A stretch of 64,000 bases of DNA from Paenibacillus sp. GP183 (GTDB taxonomy: Bacteria > Bacillota > Bacilli > Paenibacillales > NBRC-103111). Position 1 is the first letter of the stretch, and each line of letters begins with the position of its first letter. A program made the position numbers and the translations under genes. The notes below the pieces were generated by a model. The model was not told the origin of the DNA and did no database searches. It saw only the letters and a program-made list of their open reading frames with translations. Positions 1 to 8,201 of this stretch are shown piece by piece. The stretch is from assembly GCF_900104695.1 (NCBI RefSeq), contig NZ_FNSW01000001.1, positions 1,178,001 through 1,242,000 of the forward strand, in the 5' to 3' direction.

Positions 1-65
1 GGTTGACGCATTAATCGACGGTTTAAATGGAAACACTGCATATCCCTTCTCTCGTTAAGATCATG

Positions 66-1118
66 TTAAGGCGTAACTTCAACCGTCCTTCTTTCATAGC
101 TGCTCATTATACCCAGTTCGATCATCCGGATGGCCATACGAGCTTGTTCCGGTTTGACCTCCAGCTCGGTCCTACCGGTAATGGCATCATAAACATTTTG
201 AAAGTAGGATGTGTACGATCCTGGTATCGTTCGGACACGACCGACATAATGGAGACCTGCGATGGAGGTGTTTAACGTCCCCCACATGGTTTCAGGCTCC
301 ACCCCCCAGTTTGGCTTCAGAGGTGTTTCTCCATCGATCAACGCTTTCTCCTGAGGATCAGTCCCATACTTGACGAATGAGCCTTGTGTTCCGTGCAGCA
401 CATAACGCGGACCGTGCTCACGAACGAGCGGGGAAGACTTGATGCGGATTCTGAGTCCGTCTTCGTAACCCAGAACGACATTGAAATAATCTGATGCGAC
501 GGCATTGTCGCGAATAGCACGTATCTCCGCGTCAATCGTCGCCGGCATGCCGAACAGGGTGAGCGCCTGGTCGAGTAAATGCACCCCCAGATCGTAAAAC
601 ACGCCTGCACCAGGCGAATCGCTATCCCGCCAATTGGCTCCCACTGTCGGACGGTACGAATCCCAGCAAAATTCGGCTTCGCTTATCCGTCCCAGTAAAT
701 CTTTGCGGACGATCTCCCGAACGGTTAGGAAATCGCCGTCCCAACGCCGGTTATGGAAAACGCTAAGGACTTTTCCTTGTTCTTTGGTTAGTGCGATCAA
801 TCGATCCGCTTCACCGGCAGTTACCGTAAACGGCTTCTCGACGATGACATGCTTTCCCGCCAGAAGAGCGTCCTTCACGAATTCGTAATGATCGGTGCTT
901 GGAGTCGTCACGACGATCAGATCGATAGTATCGTCCCGGTACAGCTCCTGCACATGATCCACGACTTCCACCCACGGATACCGTACTTTCGATGATGTGC
1001 CACTCCGCTGCACCACTTTAACCAGCTTCAAACCGGGAACGGTGGTAATCACTGGCGCATGAAAAGTTCTGCCGGCGTATCCGTAGCCGATTAAGCCTAC
1101 GCGAAGTTCGTCGCCCAT
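66..1118 (-). CDS. iolW: Gfo/Idh/MocA oxidoreductase, IolW-like scyllo-inositol 2-dehydrogenase
   Basis: Predicted NAD(P)-dependent sugar/inositol dehydrogenase of 350 residues, cytosolic. The N-terminus has the Rossmann motif GYGYAG, followed by the family EKP motif (VEKPFT) that closes the nucleotide pocket, and a C-terminal domain with the catalytic D-x-G-x-H-x-x-D stretch (DLGVHLLDQ). The segment VFHNRRWDGDFLT and overall length resemble B. subtilis IolW (YvaA), the NADP-linked scyllo-inositol dehydrogenase, as I remember it. The ATG at 1118 is chosen over an upstream in-frame start because an AGGGAGGGG ribosome site lies 8 bases before it. A LacI-type palindrome lies about 85 bp upstream and may control it. 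Family assignment is firm; the inositol substrate is inferred. Confidence 0.82.
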   Translation of the reverse strand: MGDELRVGLIGYGYAGRTFHAPVITTVPGLKLVKVVQRSGTSSKVRYPWVEVVDHVQELYRDDTIDLIVVTTPSTDHYEFVKDALLAGKHVIVEKPFTVTAGEADRLIALTKEQGKVLSVFHNRRWDGDFLTVREIVRKDLLGRISEAEFCWDSYRPTVGANWRDSDSPGAGVFYDLGVHLLDQALTLFGMPATIDAEIRAIRDNAVASDYFNVVLGYEDGLRIRIKSSPLVREHGPRYVLHGTQGSFVKYGTDPQEKALIDGETPLKPNWGVEPETMWGTLNTSIAGLHYVGRVRTIPGSYTSYFQNVYDAITGRTELEVKPEQARMAIRMIELGIMSSYERRTVEVTP

Positions 1119-1200
1119 GAAAATCCCCTCCCTTTTATGAACCGATTGCAAGCTTATTTAATTGCTGCTGCATCATATATTGAGCATGATACAAATTAGC

Positions 1201-1217
1201 GTGCAAACCGTTTGCAC
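1201..1217. promoter_or_regulatory. Perfect 8+1+8 palindrome, LacI/GalR-type operator candidate
   Basis: GTGCAAAC-C-GTTTGCAC is a perfect inverted repeat with a single central base. The half-site TGCAAAC resembles LacI-family operators, including odd-centred ones. It lies between the micro-lipoprotein stop and the IolW-like start, and no T-tract follows it on either strand, so an operator is more likely than a terminator. It could also act as a catabolite-type site. No local LacI-family regulator gene is visible. Confidence 0.5.
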
Positions 1218-1227
1218 GGGGCAGCTT

Positions 1228-1353
1228 TTACAACCAGCCCTTATGCTCCGAACGAACATTTATCTTAAAGTCGGTCAATTGTTCCGTTTGTACCGTCTTA
1301 TAGGTCATGCAACCGGATAAGAGAAATAGAATTGACAACAATGCCGGCACCAT
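1228..1353 (-). CDS. Micro-lipoprotein (41-45 residues)
   Basis: A very small reading frame with a complete lipoprotein signal: hydrophobic core LLSILFLLSGC, where LSGC is a lipobox, followed by only about 26 mature residues ending in HKGWL. The first ATG (1353) leaves the signal peptide without basic residues and sits about 16 bases after the GGAGGG site. Reading from CTG at 1365 adds I-R-K and gives a textbook positively charged n-region, with only 4 bases from the GGAGG. The true start is therefore unresolved, possibly non-canonical. Function unknown. It could also be the remnant of a longer lipoprotein. Confidence 0.5.
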   Translation of the reverse strand: MVPALLSILFLLSGCMTYKTVQTEQLTDFKINVRSEHKGWL

Positions 1354-1542
1354 TTTTCTTATCAGGATCCCTCCTTCAAATACAATGGATAGCTCTATCG
1401 GGAAACCATAGAACTATCCTTTATTTTATGGGATATTGGAAATACATCACTCCGCCCTTTAACCATCCATTGGCCAAATTGGACCCGGTAATCGATGCTT
1501 CGGTAAGTTATACCAATTATTTTCTGAATCGTCTCCGAGAAA

Positions 1543-1971
1543 TTATTGCTGTTTAGGCCATATCGCTTCCAATTGAATTCCGTTGTTATCGAAAAATCCG
1601 AAGCTTCTCGTCGGTCCATTGCTCAGCAGTGCGGTCATTTCCACGCTAAGGCCCTCCAACCGGCTCCTCATTAGCAGGCCGGCGGCTTCATCCTGAAGCG
1701 CAAAAGCAATATGCTGCAAAGCGCCCGGGATAAAGGTCAGGCGCTGCAGCGCTTCAGGGTGCGAATGAATTTGCGCATCAGCGAGCTCGAAGAAATGCAA
1801 CCCCCAAGTTTCGGAATCGGCCCCCGGCTTAATGAAAGAATGCCGCCCGTGAAAGGGATTTGAGGGTTGTATGGGGCTTGATTGCATACCCAAAACTTCC
1901 GTATAAAACTGGATCGTTTTTTCCAAATCTCGCGTAGCCATTGCGATGTGGTGAATGCCATGCCACTCCAT
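1543..1971 (-). CDS. VOC superfamily (glyoxalase/bleomycin-resistance fold) protein
   Basis: 142-residue cytosolic protein with the paired beta-alpha-beta-beta-beta repeats of the vicinal oxygen chelate superfamily. The opening GIHHIAMATRDLEKTIQFY and the internal LQHIAFAL supply candidate metal-ligand histidines, and a late glutamate (QLEAIW) supplies the usual third or fourth ligand. The length is normal for a single-chain VOC protein. A ribosome site (AAAGGACG) precedes the ATG. The substrate cannot be read from sequence; the family covers lactoylglutathione lyases, fosfomycin-modifying enzymes and ring-cleavage dioxygenases. It stands alone on its strand. Confidence 0.8.
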   Translation of the reverse strand: MEWHGIHHIAMATRDLEKTIQFYTEVLGMQSSPIQPSNPFHGRHSFIKPGADSETWGLHFFELADAQIHSHPEALQRLTFIPGALQHIAFALQDEAAGLLMRSRLEGLSVEMTALLSNGPTRSFGFFDNNGIQLEAIWPKQQ

Positions 1972-2144
1972 CGTTTCACGTCCTTTATCGATTGGTTCGA
2001 ACCGCGCTAATATTTCAATGTTAGTATAAGTTGCGTACAGGGAGAAGTCTGTCGATTGGTGGATATTCGTTCGCTAAAGGGGATCAGCTGGAGTCGGACG
2101 CCAAATGTTAAGCTGCCGCCAACAAAGCTAATTTTACGGTTAAA

Positions 2145-2747
2145 TTGAAGAAAGGGACACAGACGGATGCGCTGACTGACGAAGCGAGCAAGAATTTAAC
2201 GGCGATAGCGATCGCCGCGGTTCCGGGTTCGACTGTAGATATTAAAGGGGCGAAAAGCCGAGATCCGCCTACAGGGGATAGTCCCACCAGCGAAGGTATC
2301 ATGGTGAAATGTTCTCAGTTAATTTTAAATTCGGGAAATAAACGGATTCCCATCGTTCTGGGTAATGACGATTACACTCGGCGGCTGCATAAACACATTG
2401 AGTCCGTACAACAAGGGCTCCCGCTCGGAATTCCGAATCCGGAGGCGTGGATGTGTTTCATCCTCTCGGATGAAGTTGCCTCGTTTCTCGCCTGGCTGCG
2501 CCAATCCGACCTGGAAGGACAGGTGAACGCCTGCTCTCAAGGTGATCTGTCCACCGGGCAAATTCTCTCTCTCATCACGGAAGCCGCGGGAAAGCAGGCG
2601 AACATTCTCAGCGAAACGGAACAGAAATCGCCTTTCGGTCCCGCCGTTTCAAGGTATATGGATACAACCAAAGCGGTGCAAGCCGGCTACACGTTCCAGC
2701 CACTGACCGATTGGATGCCGAAATTGATCCGGGAGATAGTTGCGTAA
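2145..2747 (+). pseudogene. C-terminal remnant of an SDR/NAD-epimerase-type protein joined to unrelated sequence
   Basis: From about residue 65 (IPIVLGNDDYTRRL) to the end (TFQPLTDWMPKLIREIV) the reading frame looks like the C-terminal substrate half of an extended short-chain dehydrogenase/epimerase, including a VNACSQGDLS segment. The N-terminal Rossmann half with its GxxGxxG motif is absent. The first roughly 60 residues (starting from a TTG) look unrelated, and the same frame stays open upstream across a TAA at 2109 back to about 2050. I read this as a deletion or fusion relic rather than a working enzyme. An internal ATG at 2301 could still allow a 148-residue product. No clear ribosome site was seen. 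Confidence 0.55.
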
Positions 2748-2909
2748 CCGCTCTAATGTCAGTTAGTGGAACGAGGGCTGCACGCGTACAGGTCCATTTG
2801 TTATTTTACTTGCGTTCTCGTTAGCGGAGCGAAACAACGGCTGCCGACGACAAGTAACTGTTAGTTCCACTCCCTAGTTTATCAGGGGAAAGAGTATCAA
2901 GATCAAGAA

Positions 2910-2931
2910 AAGAGGGGTTGCCGCCCCTCTT
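2910..2931 (-). terminator. Rho-independent terminator
   Basis: An 8-bp perfect stem (AAGAGGGG/CCCCTCTT) with a 6-base loop. Read on the minus strand it starts directly after the stop codon of the broken VOC gene and runs into TTTTCTT. Confidence 0.7.
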
Positions 2932-3315
2932 CTACTTCTCCTCTTTCCGCCACCCACCCCATATGCCCATGCAATTGCCGTCCGGGTCGACTATTGGAAG
3001 CTGTAGCCGCCGCCTGGTTTATAGACCATCTCCTTGATTTCAGCGCCCTTCTGCTTCATCACTTCGTTGAGTTCATGGATGTTATCCACTTGGAAAGAGA
3101 AGAAAATCTTCCTTTCCCCTTTGGCGGAGACAAAAAATCCATTTTCGGAACCTCATTCGAATGTATAAAACCGAACCCCATCCGTTCACGTTCAGCCAAG
3201 CTTCCTCGTCACCTTCGTTGTAGGGGAAGCAGAAGCCGAGCCCGAACGTGCCCGTATACAACTCTACGATAGCACTATGAGTATGTCTTTCCAAAATGTG
3301 AAGTGAGGCGTTCAT
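2932..3315 (-). pseudogene. Frameshifted VOC (glyoxalase-like) gene
   Basis: Conceptual joining of three frames on the minus strand gives a plausible VOC protein. An opening frame contains VELYTGTFGLGF and EAWLNVNG. A second frame contains FSFQVDNIHELNEVMKQKG, then MVYKPGGGYSF. A third frame contains VDPDGNCMGIWGG and stops at 2932, right at a terminator hairpin. At least two frameshifts are needed (near 3140 and 2996), so no intact protein can be made. The DPDGN motif near the end is characteristic of the family. Sequencing error is possible but two independent breaks make decay more likely. Confidence 0.7.
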
Positions 3316-3377
3316 ACAACCACATGAAGCACGTTTCTTGTCGAATAGTCATTCCTTGTTGCTCGCCAATCATCCCT

Positions 3378-4625
3378 TTATTTATTACCCAAGACCGCCT
3401 GCTTCCGAAGTAAGGGAGAACACATCAGGCAAAAGATCAGCATGCCGCCGGCTGCCGCCCCGAGCATGGCACCGACGCCAAACTGATCATAGACGCTTCC
3501 TCCCGCCACCGGTCCCAGGCCGCTGCCGAGAAACAGCGAAAACGCAAAAACCGAAACGGCCGTGGCGCGTCCCTGCGGAAGTAAATCCGTCGCGTAGGTT
3601 TGCAGAGTGGAGTGGCAGTAGCTGAAGCCGAAACCAAGTACCACGAAACCGAGAGTAAGCCCGATCACGTTTTCCCAGCTCCATACAACGCCAAAACCAG
3701 CCGCCATCAACAGCGAACCCAAAACCGGCATGCGCGGAGCTCCGATTCGGCGCAGCACCGCTGTAATCGTACGGCTGCCGAGAAACGCTCCTAAACTGTA
3801 AATTGCTGTCAGCAAGCCGATGGCGAGATACGATAGATGAAGAACCGACACGCCATAAACGCTTAAAAACGTAAAGCCGCCAAAAAACATAAAGCCTTCC
3901 GTGAACACCAAACCGTAGATCAGCCATGCTCTGCGATTTTTGAGCAAGGCGATATAACGAAGCCGAAGTGAAATCGTTGCTCCTGCAGGAGCCGCTCCAT
4001 GCTTCCGTTGAAGAAACAGAGCCAGCAACGCGGGAAAGGCTACCAGCCCGATGATGAAAAACAGGAAGCTGAAGCTTGCAAACTGAGCGACTAATCCTCC
4101 CACCACAATTCCTAAAGCTTGGCCTGTAGTCGAAAAAGACATGAAGAACGCTATCGTACGCGGCCTTTCCGTAATGGCGTATTGGTCTCCGATCAACGCC
4201 AGCGTCGTCGGAATAATGCCCGCGGCAAACATGCCTGTAATAAACCGCATGATTAGCAGCCAGGTGAAATCATGAACAAATCCGCAGGCGATCGTGCCCA
4301 CTGCAAATAAGCAAAGCGACATCAAGATCGTCCTGACTTTGCCGAACCGGTCCGCGATCGGGCCAAAAGCTAGTTGAAACACGCCGTATGGAATGGAATA
4401 GGCCGTAATAAGCAAAGCGGCTGTTGACGCATCGGTGTGAAATGTATGCGAGATCGCCGGCAGCATCGGCGTGATGGCTCTGCTATCAGCGTTGACAAGA
4501 AATCCCCCGAAGCCAAGCGCCCATATCATTTGCTGCCGTTTGATGTCGTTTTGACTGTTTTGCGGCTTGGATTTGTTGGCATCGGGCACATTTTGCGGTG
4601 TTGCTTGCACATGTAAATTACTCAT
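3378..4625 (-). CDS. MFS transporter (drug:H+ antiporter type)
   Basis: 415-residue integral membrane protein with about 12 hydrophobic segments. The loop between the second and third segments carries the MFS signature GPIADRFGKVRT, and the start of the second half has a weaker counterpart. The hydrophilic N-terminal tail of about 30 residues is rich in N, Q and K. Predicted to be a proton-coupled exporter in the cytoplasmic membrane; substrate unknown. A good ribosome site (GGGAGGA) precedes the ATG by 9 bases. It is monocistronic, between a broken VOC gene and a truncated LysE-type exporter. Confidence 0.88.
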   Translation of the reverse strand: MSNLHVQATPQNVPDANKSKPQNSQNDIKRQQMIWALGFGGFLVNADSRAITPMLPAISHTFHTDASTAALLITAYSIPYGVFQLAFGPIADRFGKVRTILMSLCLFAVGTIACGFVHDFTWLLIMRFITGMFAAGIIPTTLALIGDQYAITERPRTIAFFMSFSTTGQALGIVVGGLVAQFASFSFLFFIIGLVAFPALLALFLQRKHGAAPAGATISLRLRYIALLKNRRAWLIYGLVFTEGFMFFGGFTFLSVYGVSVLHLSYLAIGLLTAIYSLGAFLGSRTITAVLRRIGAPRMPVLGSLLMAAGFGVVWSWENVIGLTLGFVVLGFGFSYCHSTLQTYATDLLPQGRATAVSVFAFSLFLGSGLGPVAGGSVYDQFGVGAMLGAAAGGMLIFCLMCSPLLRKQAVLGNK

Positions 4626-4785
4626 CTGGCTGTTCCTCCCATTTATGTTCTGCAGTTATTACGTCGTGCTTCAAAATTTCAAGCATATGCTTCATCAGCA
4701 GCACTTCCGGCGCTTCGAACATGCTCATATGTCCACACGCTTTGATTCCGCTTCCCGGAAAATTAACATCTTTACAATCATTGCC

Positions 4786-5418
4786 TTACTGTCTGCGTTC
4801 AAAAGCAAGACGTACAGCAAGACCAGTAAAGACACTTCCCATAAGCTAACGCTGTACCCGTAACCATGTAGGTCGCGTGCCAAACCAAGCAGCAACCCTA
4901 CTCGCTGCAAGAACAATCAAGAGGTTGACCGTAAAACTAACGGTTATTTGAATTAGACCCAAAGACGCGCTTTGAATAAACAAAGAACCCCGCGAGGGGT
5001 CTTCAAACTGTGGCAGTAGTGACACATACAGGATAGCAATTTTGGGATTAAGCAGGTTAGTCATGAACCCCATCAGAAATAACTTCTTTGGCGGGTCAAT
5101 AGAAAGAATTCGAGGCGATAGAATAGATGCAGCCCCGGGCTTGATGGCATTCCAAGCAAGCCAGAGTAAGTAGGCAGCACCTGCGAGCTTGACAGTTTCG
5201 AATAGAAATGGAACCGCAGTAAAAAGTACTGTAAGCCCGAACATTGTTGCAAAAATGTAAACAAGAAAGCCAAGCATGACGCCAAGAAGAGAGATAATCC
5301 CAGCCAAACGCCCTTGCGTTATAGAACGAGAAATTAGGTATATCATGTTAGGACCAGGAGAACAAACCATACCAAGCGAAACTAATGAAAAAGCTAACAA
5401 AGTACCGAAACTCACCAT
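4786..5418 (-). pseudogene. LysE/RhtB family exporter interrupted by an in-frame TAG
   Basis: The frame begins MVSFGTLLAF after a strong AAGGAG site and carries the family signature SPGPNMIYLISRS in the first 40 residues, then alternating membrane segments. It stops at a TAG (4846-4848) after 190 residues. The same frame continues for 19 more sense codons (LMGSVFTGLAVRLAFERRQ) to a TAA at 4786. Those residues match the usual C-terminal helix of this family, where a Trp is common at the stop position, so one TGG to TAG change explains the break. The product is thus a 190-residue protein lacking its last helix, unless TAG is suppressed or is a sequencing error. An intact protein would be 210 residues, the normal length for amino-acid exporters of this type. 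Confidence 0.75.
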
Positions 5419-5550
5419 GATTTTTCTCCTTACTATATTTGTCCAATTATTCATATCAAGACCATCTTGTTTACCAGTCTATATTCCCTTATGATTAGTG
5501 TCAATTCCGTAATGTTGCGTTATACTGCCCGTTACTTCAATAAACCAAAA

Positions 5551-5576
5551 GAGGAGCTGCCACGAAGCAACTCCTC
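5551..5576 (-). terminator. Hairpin terminator candidate
   Basis: GAGGAGcTGC/GCAaCTCCTC, ten pairs with one mismatch and a 6-base loop. On the minus strand it is followed by TTTTGGTTTATT. It separates the IS110-type region from the exporter gene downstream. Confidence 0.55.
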
Positions 5577-5614
5577 CGCTATCGTACCCATCCCTCGGTT
5601 TTAAGGGGTTCTCT

Positions 5615-5961
5615 CACGTATACTCACTCATTCGCAGGATTTCATCACCATTGGATACAGTGATCGTTAGGGATGTAAGCTGATGAGAGCCCGCCGTTAC
5701 ATTTTTGGGCATACGGGAATAGAAGAAATGGCTGGAACATTTCCTTAAAGCCTTTTTCTACTGCACGTATACTCCACAAAATCCCTGGAAATTCACCATC
5801 CCATGGCTCAACGGGTCTATGCCCTTACATTCCATCGTCATATCTGTCCAAGGTGTGGAGACCGATTGCGTTTAGCGGATGGGTCTGTGCCCTTATCGGG
5901 TACGAACTCGGTTCTCCGTGCTTTCTTTGTTTGAAATCCTGCGAATGAGTCAATCTACGTG
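5615..5961. repeat. 30-bp imperfect inverted repeat bounding a 347-bp non-coding segment
   Basis: Positions 5615-5644 and 5932-5961 are inverted copies of each other, 27 of 30 matching, with a perfect 18-bp core (5626-5643 and 5933-5950, ACTCATTCGCAGGATTTC). Inside are two direct copies of GGGTCT(A/G)TGCCCTTA (5813-5827 and 5881-5895). No convincing gene lies within; a short plus frame has a CPRC zinc-ribbon-like motif. The inner copy starts only 14 bases past the transposase stop. It could be a non-coding end of the IS110-type element, a structured RNA gene, or a MITE-like insertion. Confidence 0.6.
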
Positions 5962-5974
5962 GCTTTCAGATGTC

Positions 5975-7264
5975 TTATGCAGCTTGTGTAAAAACGGGAC
6001 TCACTTTTTCGGGAGAAAACGTTTCTCCTCCTTGGACGATGCCGATCAGGATCCGAGCCAGTTTTCCAAGAAGTTTAAATATCGACTGTTGCTTCTTCAT
6101 TTTCTTGACTTGAACATTGTGTTCATGCATCTGTCGAAAGACGGGATTCGTTCCCACGAGAGTGATCGTAGCCAGATACATATATTTTCGCAGCGTAGCA
6201 TCTCCCCGTTTGGAAAGCACGATCTGCCCCTTGCGCTTGCCAGACATGCTTTCAGCCAGATTTAAGCCCGCTTTACGCAATAACTGACGTCCATGGGCGT
6301 ACTGTTTGAGGTCGCCTGCACCGGAGAGAATGGCCGCGATGAAGATCGTGCCGAGGCCTTTGACCGACCGTAGTTGCTGGGCCATAGGGATCTTAACGAG
6401 AAGTGCCCGTACTTCCTGTTCCATCTTCTCTAGCATTTCAACGATACGCTCATACTCTTCCAATAACCGCTCTAAATCCTGCTTCGCTTCGCTCAGAGCT
6501 GTCGTGTCTCCGACACTCTTCTTCGCTTGAGCGATGAGTTGTGCCGCTTTCTCCATTCCGGTTGACCCGCCCGCTCGCTTCATATGCTGCTCTCTCCAAC
6601 CGGTGATGACCTCCGATACGGATAGAGATTCTAATTCTAGCGGAGAAGGAAATTCTTTGAGCGTAGCCAAGGATCGTGGGCAGGTCCAATCCTTGAAAAC
6701 CGACGTGTACTCGGGGAACCGAATGTCCAACCAACGGATGAGCCGATTCTGCAGACGGACGCTATGAGTCACCCAAAATTCCCGATCACTCATCATCGTA
6801 CGCAACCTTTGGAACACGCTTGCCTGTCGAGTATAATCGTAGTAGTATCCTCGACAGACGACGTCTGCAATGACAAGCGCGTCCTTGGGATCACTCTTGG
6901 ATGGACTGTTATCGCGGTTCTCCTTGTTTCTTTTGGTGGTGGCAGGGTTCACCAAGACGACGTTAAGGCCTTTGTTTGCAAGCCAATTCGCCAAGTTCCA
7001 CCAATAGTGTCCTGTAGGTTCCATACCGATGATGACGGTCTTCAGTTGATGCTTCCGTTGCAATTCATCCATCCAACGTTGTAATTTTTCATAACCTTCA
7101 AGCGCATTTTTGAACGTGAGATGTCGCTTAGCAAGAACGATGCCTCGAAAGTTAGTGGCTTGAGCTACATGAGTTTCCTTTGCCATGTCGATGCCTACAA
7201 CGAGCTGAGTCGGGGAAATTCGTTCAATCCGTTGATTTTGTCCGTTGATTTGCTTAAACTTCAT
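5975..7264 (-). CDS. IS110-family DEDD transposase
   Basis: 429 residues. The N-terminal RuvC-like DEDD domain shows VVGIDMAKETH (first acid), IGMEPTGHYWW (second) and SDPKDALVIADV (last two). The middle is a long helical linker (about residues 235-320). The C-terminal transposase_20 region has VKGLGTIFIAAILSGAGDL and a downstream serine region (AGLNLAESMSGKRKG) with the serine proposed to be catalytic in this family. The ATG at 7264 follows AAAGGAGG; longer in-frame starts lie inside an upstream hairpin and are less likely. The frame looks intact and potentially active. IS110-type enzymes use a bridge RNA from a non-coding end of the element. Confidence 0.93.
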   Translation of the reverse strand: MKFKQINGQNQRIERISPTQLVVGIDMAKETHVAQATNFRGIVLAKRHLTFKNALEGYEKLQRWMDELQRKHQLKTVIIGMEPTGHYWWNLANWLANKGLNVVLVNPATTKRNKENRDNSPSKSDPKDALVIADVVCRGYYYDYTRQASVFQRLRTMMSDREFWVTHSVRLQNRLIRWLDIRFPEYTSVFKDWTCPRSLATLKEFPSPLELESLSVSEVITGWREQHMKRAGGSTGMEKAAQLIAQAKKSVGDTTALSEAKQDLERLLEEYERIVEMLEKMEQEVRALLVKIPMAQQLRSVKGLGTIFIAAILSGAGDLKQYAHGRQLLRKAGLNLAESMSGKRKGQIVLSKRGDATLRKYMYLATITLVGTNPVFRQMHEHNVQVKKMKKQQSIFKLLGKLARILIGIVQGGETFSPEKVSPVFTQAA

Positions 7265-7269
7265 AATAA

Positions 7270-7320
7270 GAGCGCCTCCTTTGATGTTGTTGTGGACAAA
7301 CCCATCATACCGAGGCGCTC
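7270..7320 (-). promoter_or_regulatory. Hairpin burying the transposase ribosome site
   Basis: GAGCGCCTC at 7270-7278 and GAGGCGCTC at 7312-7320 are perfect 9-bp inverted repeats. On the transcript the 3' arm covers the GGAGG ribosome site of the transposase. Read-through transcripts from outside would fold and block translation, as known for some other IS elements. A short transcript starting inside the loop would not. Confidence 0.55.
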
Positions 7321-7361
7321 CTTTTTTAGCAAAGGCCATTTCTTAGCCCATACAGGAATGT

Positions 7362-7830
7362 TTAGCGTAATACATTCGTATGATTGGAGCGAACCTCATC
7401 CAGAAGTTGCCGCATTCGCTCATGTGTAGATAATGTATACTCACAGACAGGCTCCAAGCTAACATAAACGCCCCATCTCTCCGCCTCTTCGATCAACTCC
7501 TCGACCGTTTCCTTTAAGACGGACCAGCCTATATCTCTGTAAAGCAGCGGGTCTTGAGCTTGGTATGTGTTCCAATCTCCGGTTTCCGTAGCTAAAATCG
7601 TCGTTCCAAAATCTCTGGCAAACCGAAGATGCTCTTTAAAGCGATCAATCTCATAGCGCCTTTGCACCGGATCCGGGTGAATCGGATTTATGTAGCAGCC
7701 AAGAACGCCAATTCGAATCCCCTGTTTATCAAACTGTTCTCCGATGTGATTGGCAAGCCAGGGCTCAGCTTTCCCAAACTCGTATCAAAATCACCAATCG
7801 CCTTGGCCAAAGCCAGCTGCCTTTAGGAGG
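7362..7830 (-). pseudogene. Sugar phosphate isomerase/epimerase fragment (TIM barrel), cut by the IS
   Basis: Conceptual minus-strand translation gives QLALAKAIGDFDTSLGK, then after a one-base shift near 7750 NHIGEQFDKQGIRIGVLG, NPIHPDPVQRRYEI, ILATETGDWNTYQ and VYVSLEPVCEY, ending SNHTNV at about 7371. These match the xylose-isomerase-like TIM-barrel (AP endonuclease family 2) proteins. The N-terminal third is missing: at about 7830 the sequence joins a lipoprotein gene. The C-terminal third is missing at the IS110 edge, and I could not find it beyond the IS. No ribosome site or full fold remains, so this is a dead gene. Confidence 0.7.
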
Positions 7831-8096
7831 AAAAGGACTTGAAATCGGATCATTGGTAATGGGTCCAGAAATAGGGGAATAAATTCATCCACACTGTTTA
7901 TGATTTGAAACATGGGTGGAAATTCATTTATTGATTTCCAAGCTGTACATGAAGCATCATCCAATAACATAGTATAAGGAACCTTTTGACCCTGCTTGAC
8001 TTGAGGCGAATCCTGAGGTTTAAATATTTGTTTATCACAACCTACTATAGCTATTAACACCATACAAAAAAGGATGAACCTGATCTTAAAATTCAT
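7791..8096 (-). CDS. Lipoprotein with fused or truncated C-terminus
   Basis: 101-residue frame beginning with a lipoprotein signal (FILFCMVLIAIVGC, cysteine 20 as lipidation site) and an Asn/Lys n-region. Residues 21 to about 72 are polar and globular-looking. The last 25-30 residues (LLKAAGFGQGDW) appear to be read from the adjacent isomerase remnant, so the original protein was probably longer and lost its C-terminus in a deletion near 7830. The ATG is preceded by AAGGGATG. Function not recognised. It may still be exported and anchored to the membrane. Confidence 0.5.
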   Translation of the reverse strand: MNFKIRFILFCMVLIAIVGCDKQIFKPQDSPQVKQGQKVPYTMLLDDASCTAWKSINEFPPMFQIINSVDEFIPLFLDPLPMIRFQVLFLLKAAGFGQGDW

Positions 8097-8201
8097 AATA
8101 TCATCCCTTATATTTATTGGTAATATTTTTATAATACTTCTTTAATAACGTTTATTTTTGAGTAATGTTGCATTACAATGATGTTTCTTAAAAGCAAAGA
8201 A

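Larger units (their letters stand above)
5962..7372 (-). mobile_element. IS110-family insertion sequence (boundaries approximate)
   Basis: The element is defined by its DEDD transposase. The upstream edge is placed near 7365-7372, where the coding frame of a sugar isomerase breaks off abruptly. The downstream edge is uncertain: it may lie just after the transposase or extend to about 5615 to include the inverted-repeat segment. No target duplication was seen, as expected for this family, which does not normally make one. Confidence 0.65.

Noticed and set aside
5700-5720. Direct repeat with the upstream IS edge (7337-7360)
   Set aside because: About 17 of 22 matches with gaps; could be chance and this family does not usually duplicate its target.
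5813-5895. CRISPR-like repeats
   Set aside because: Only two copies, 68 bp apart and imperfect, with no cas genes.
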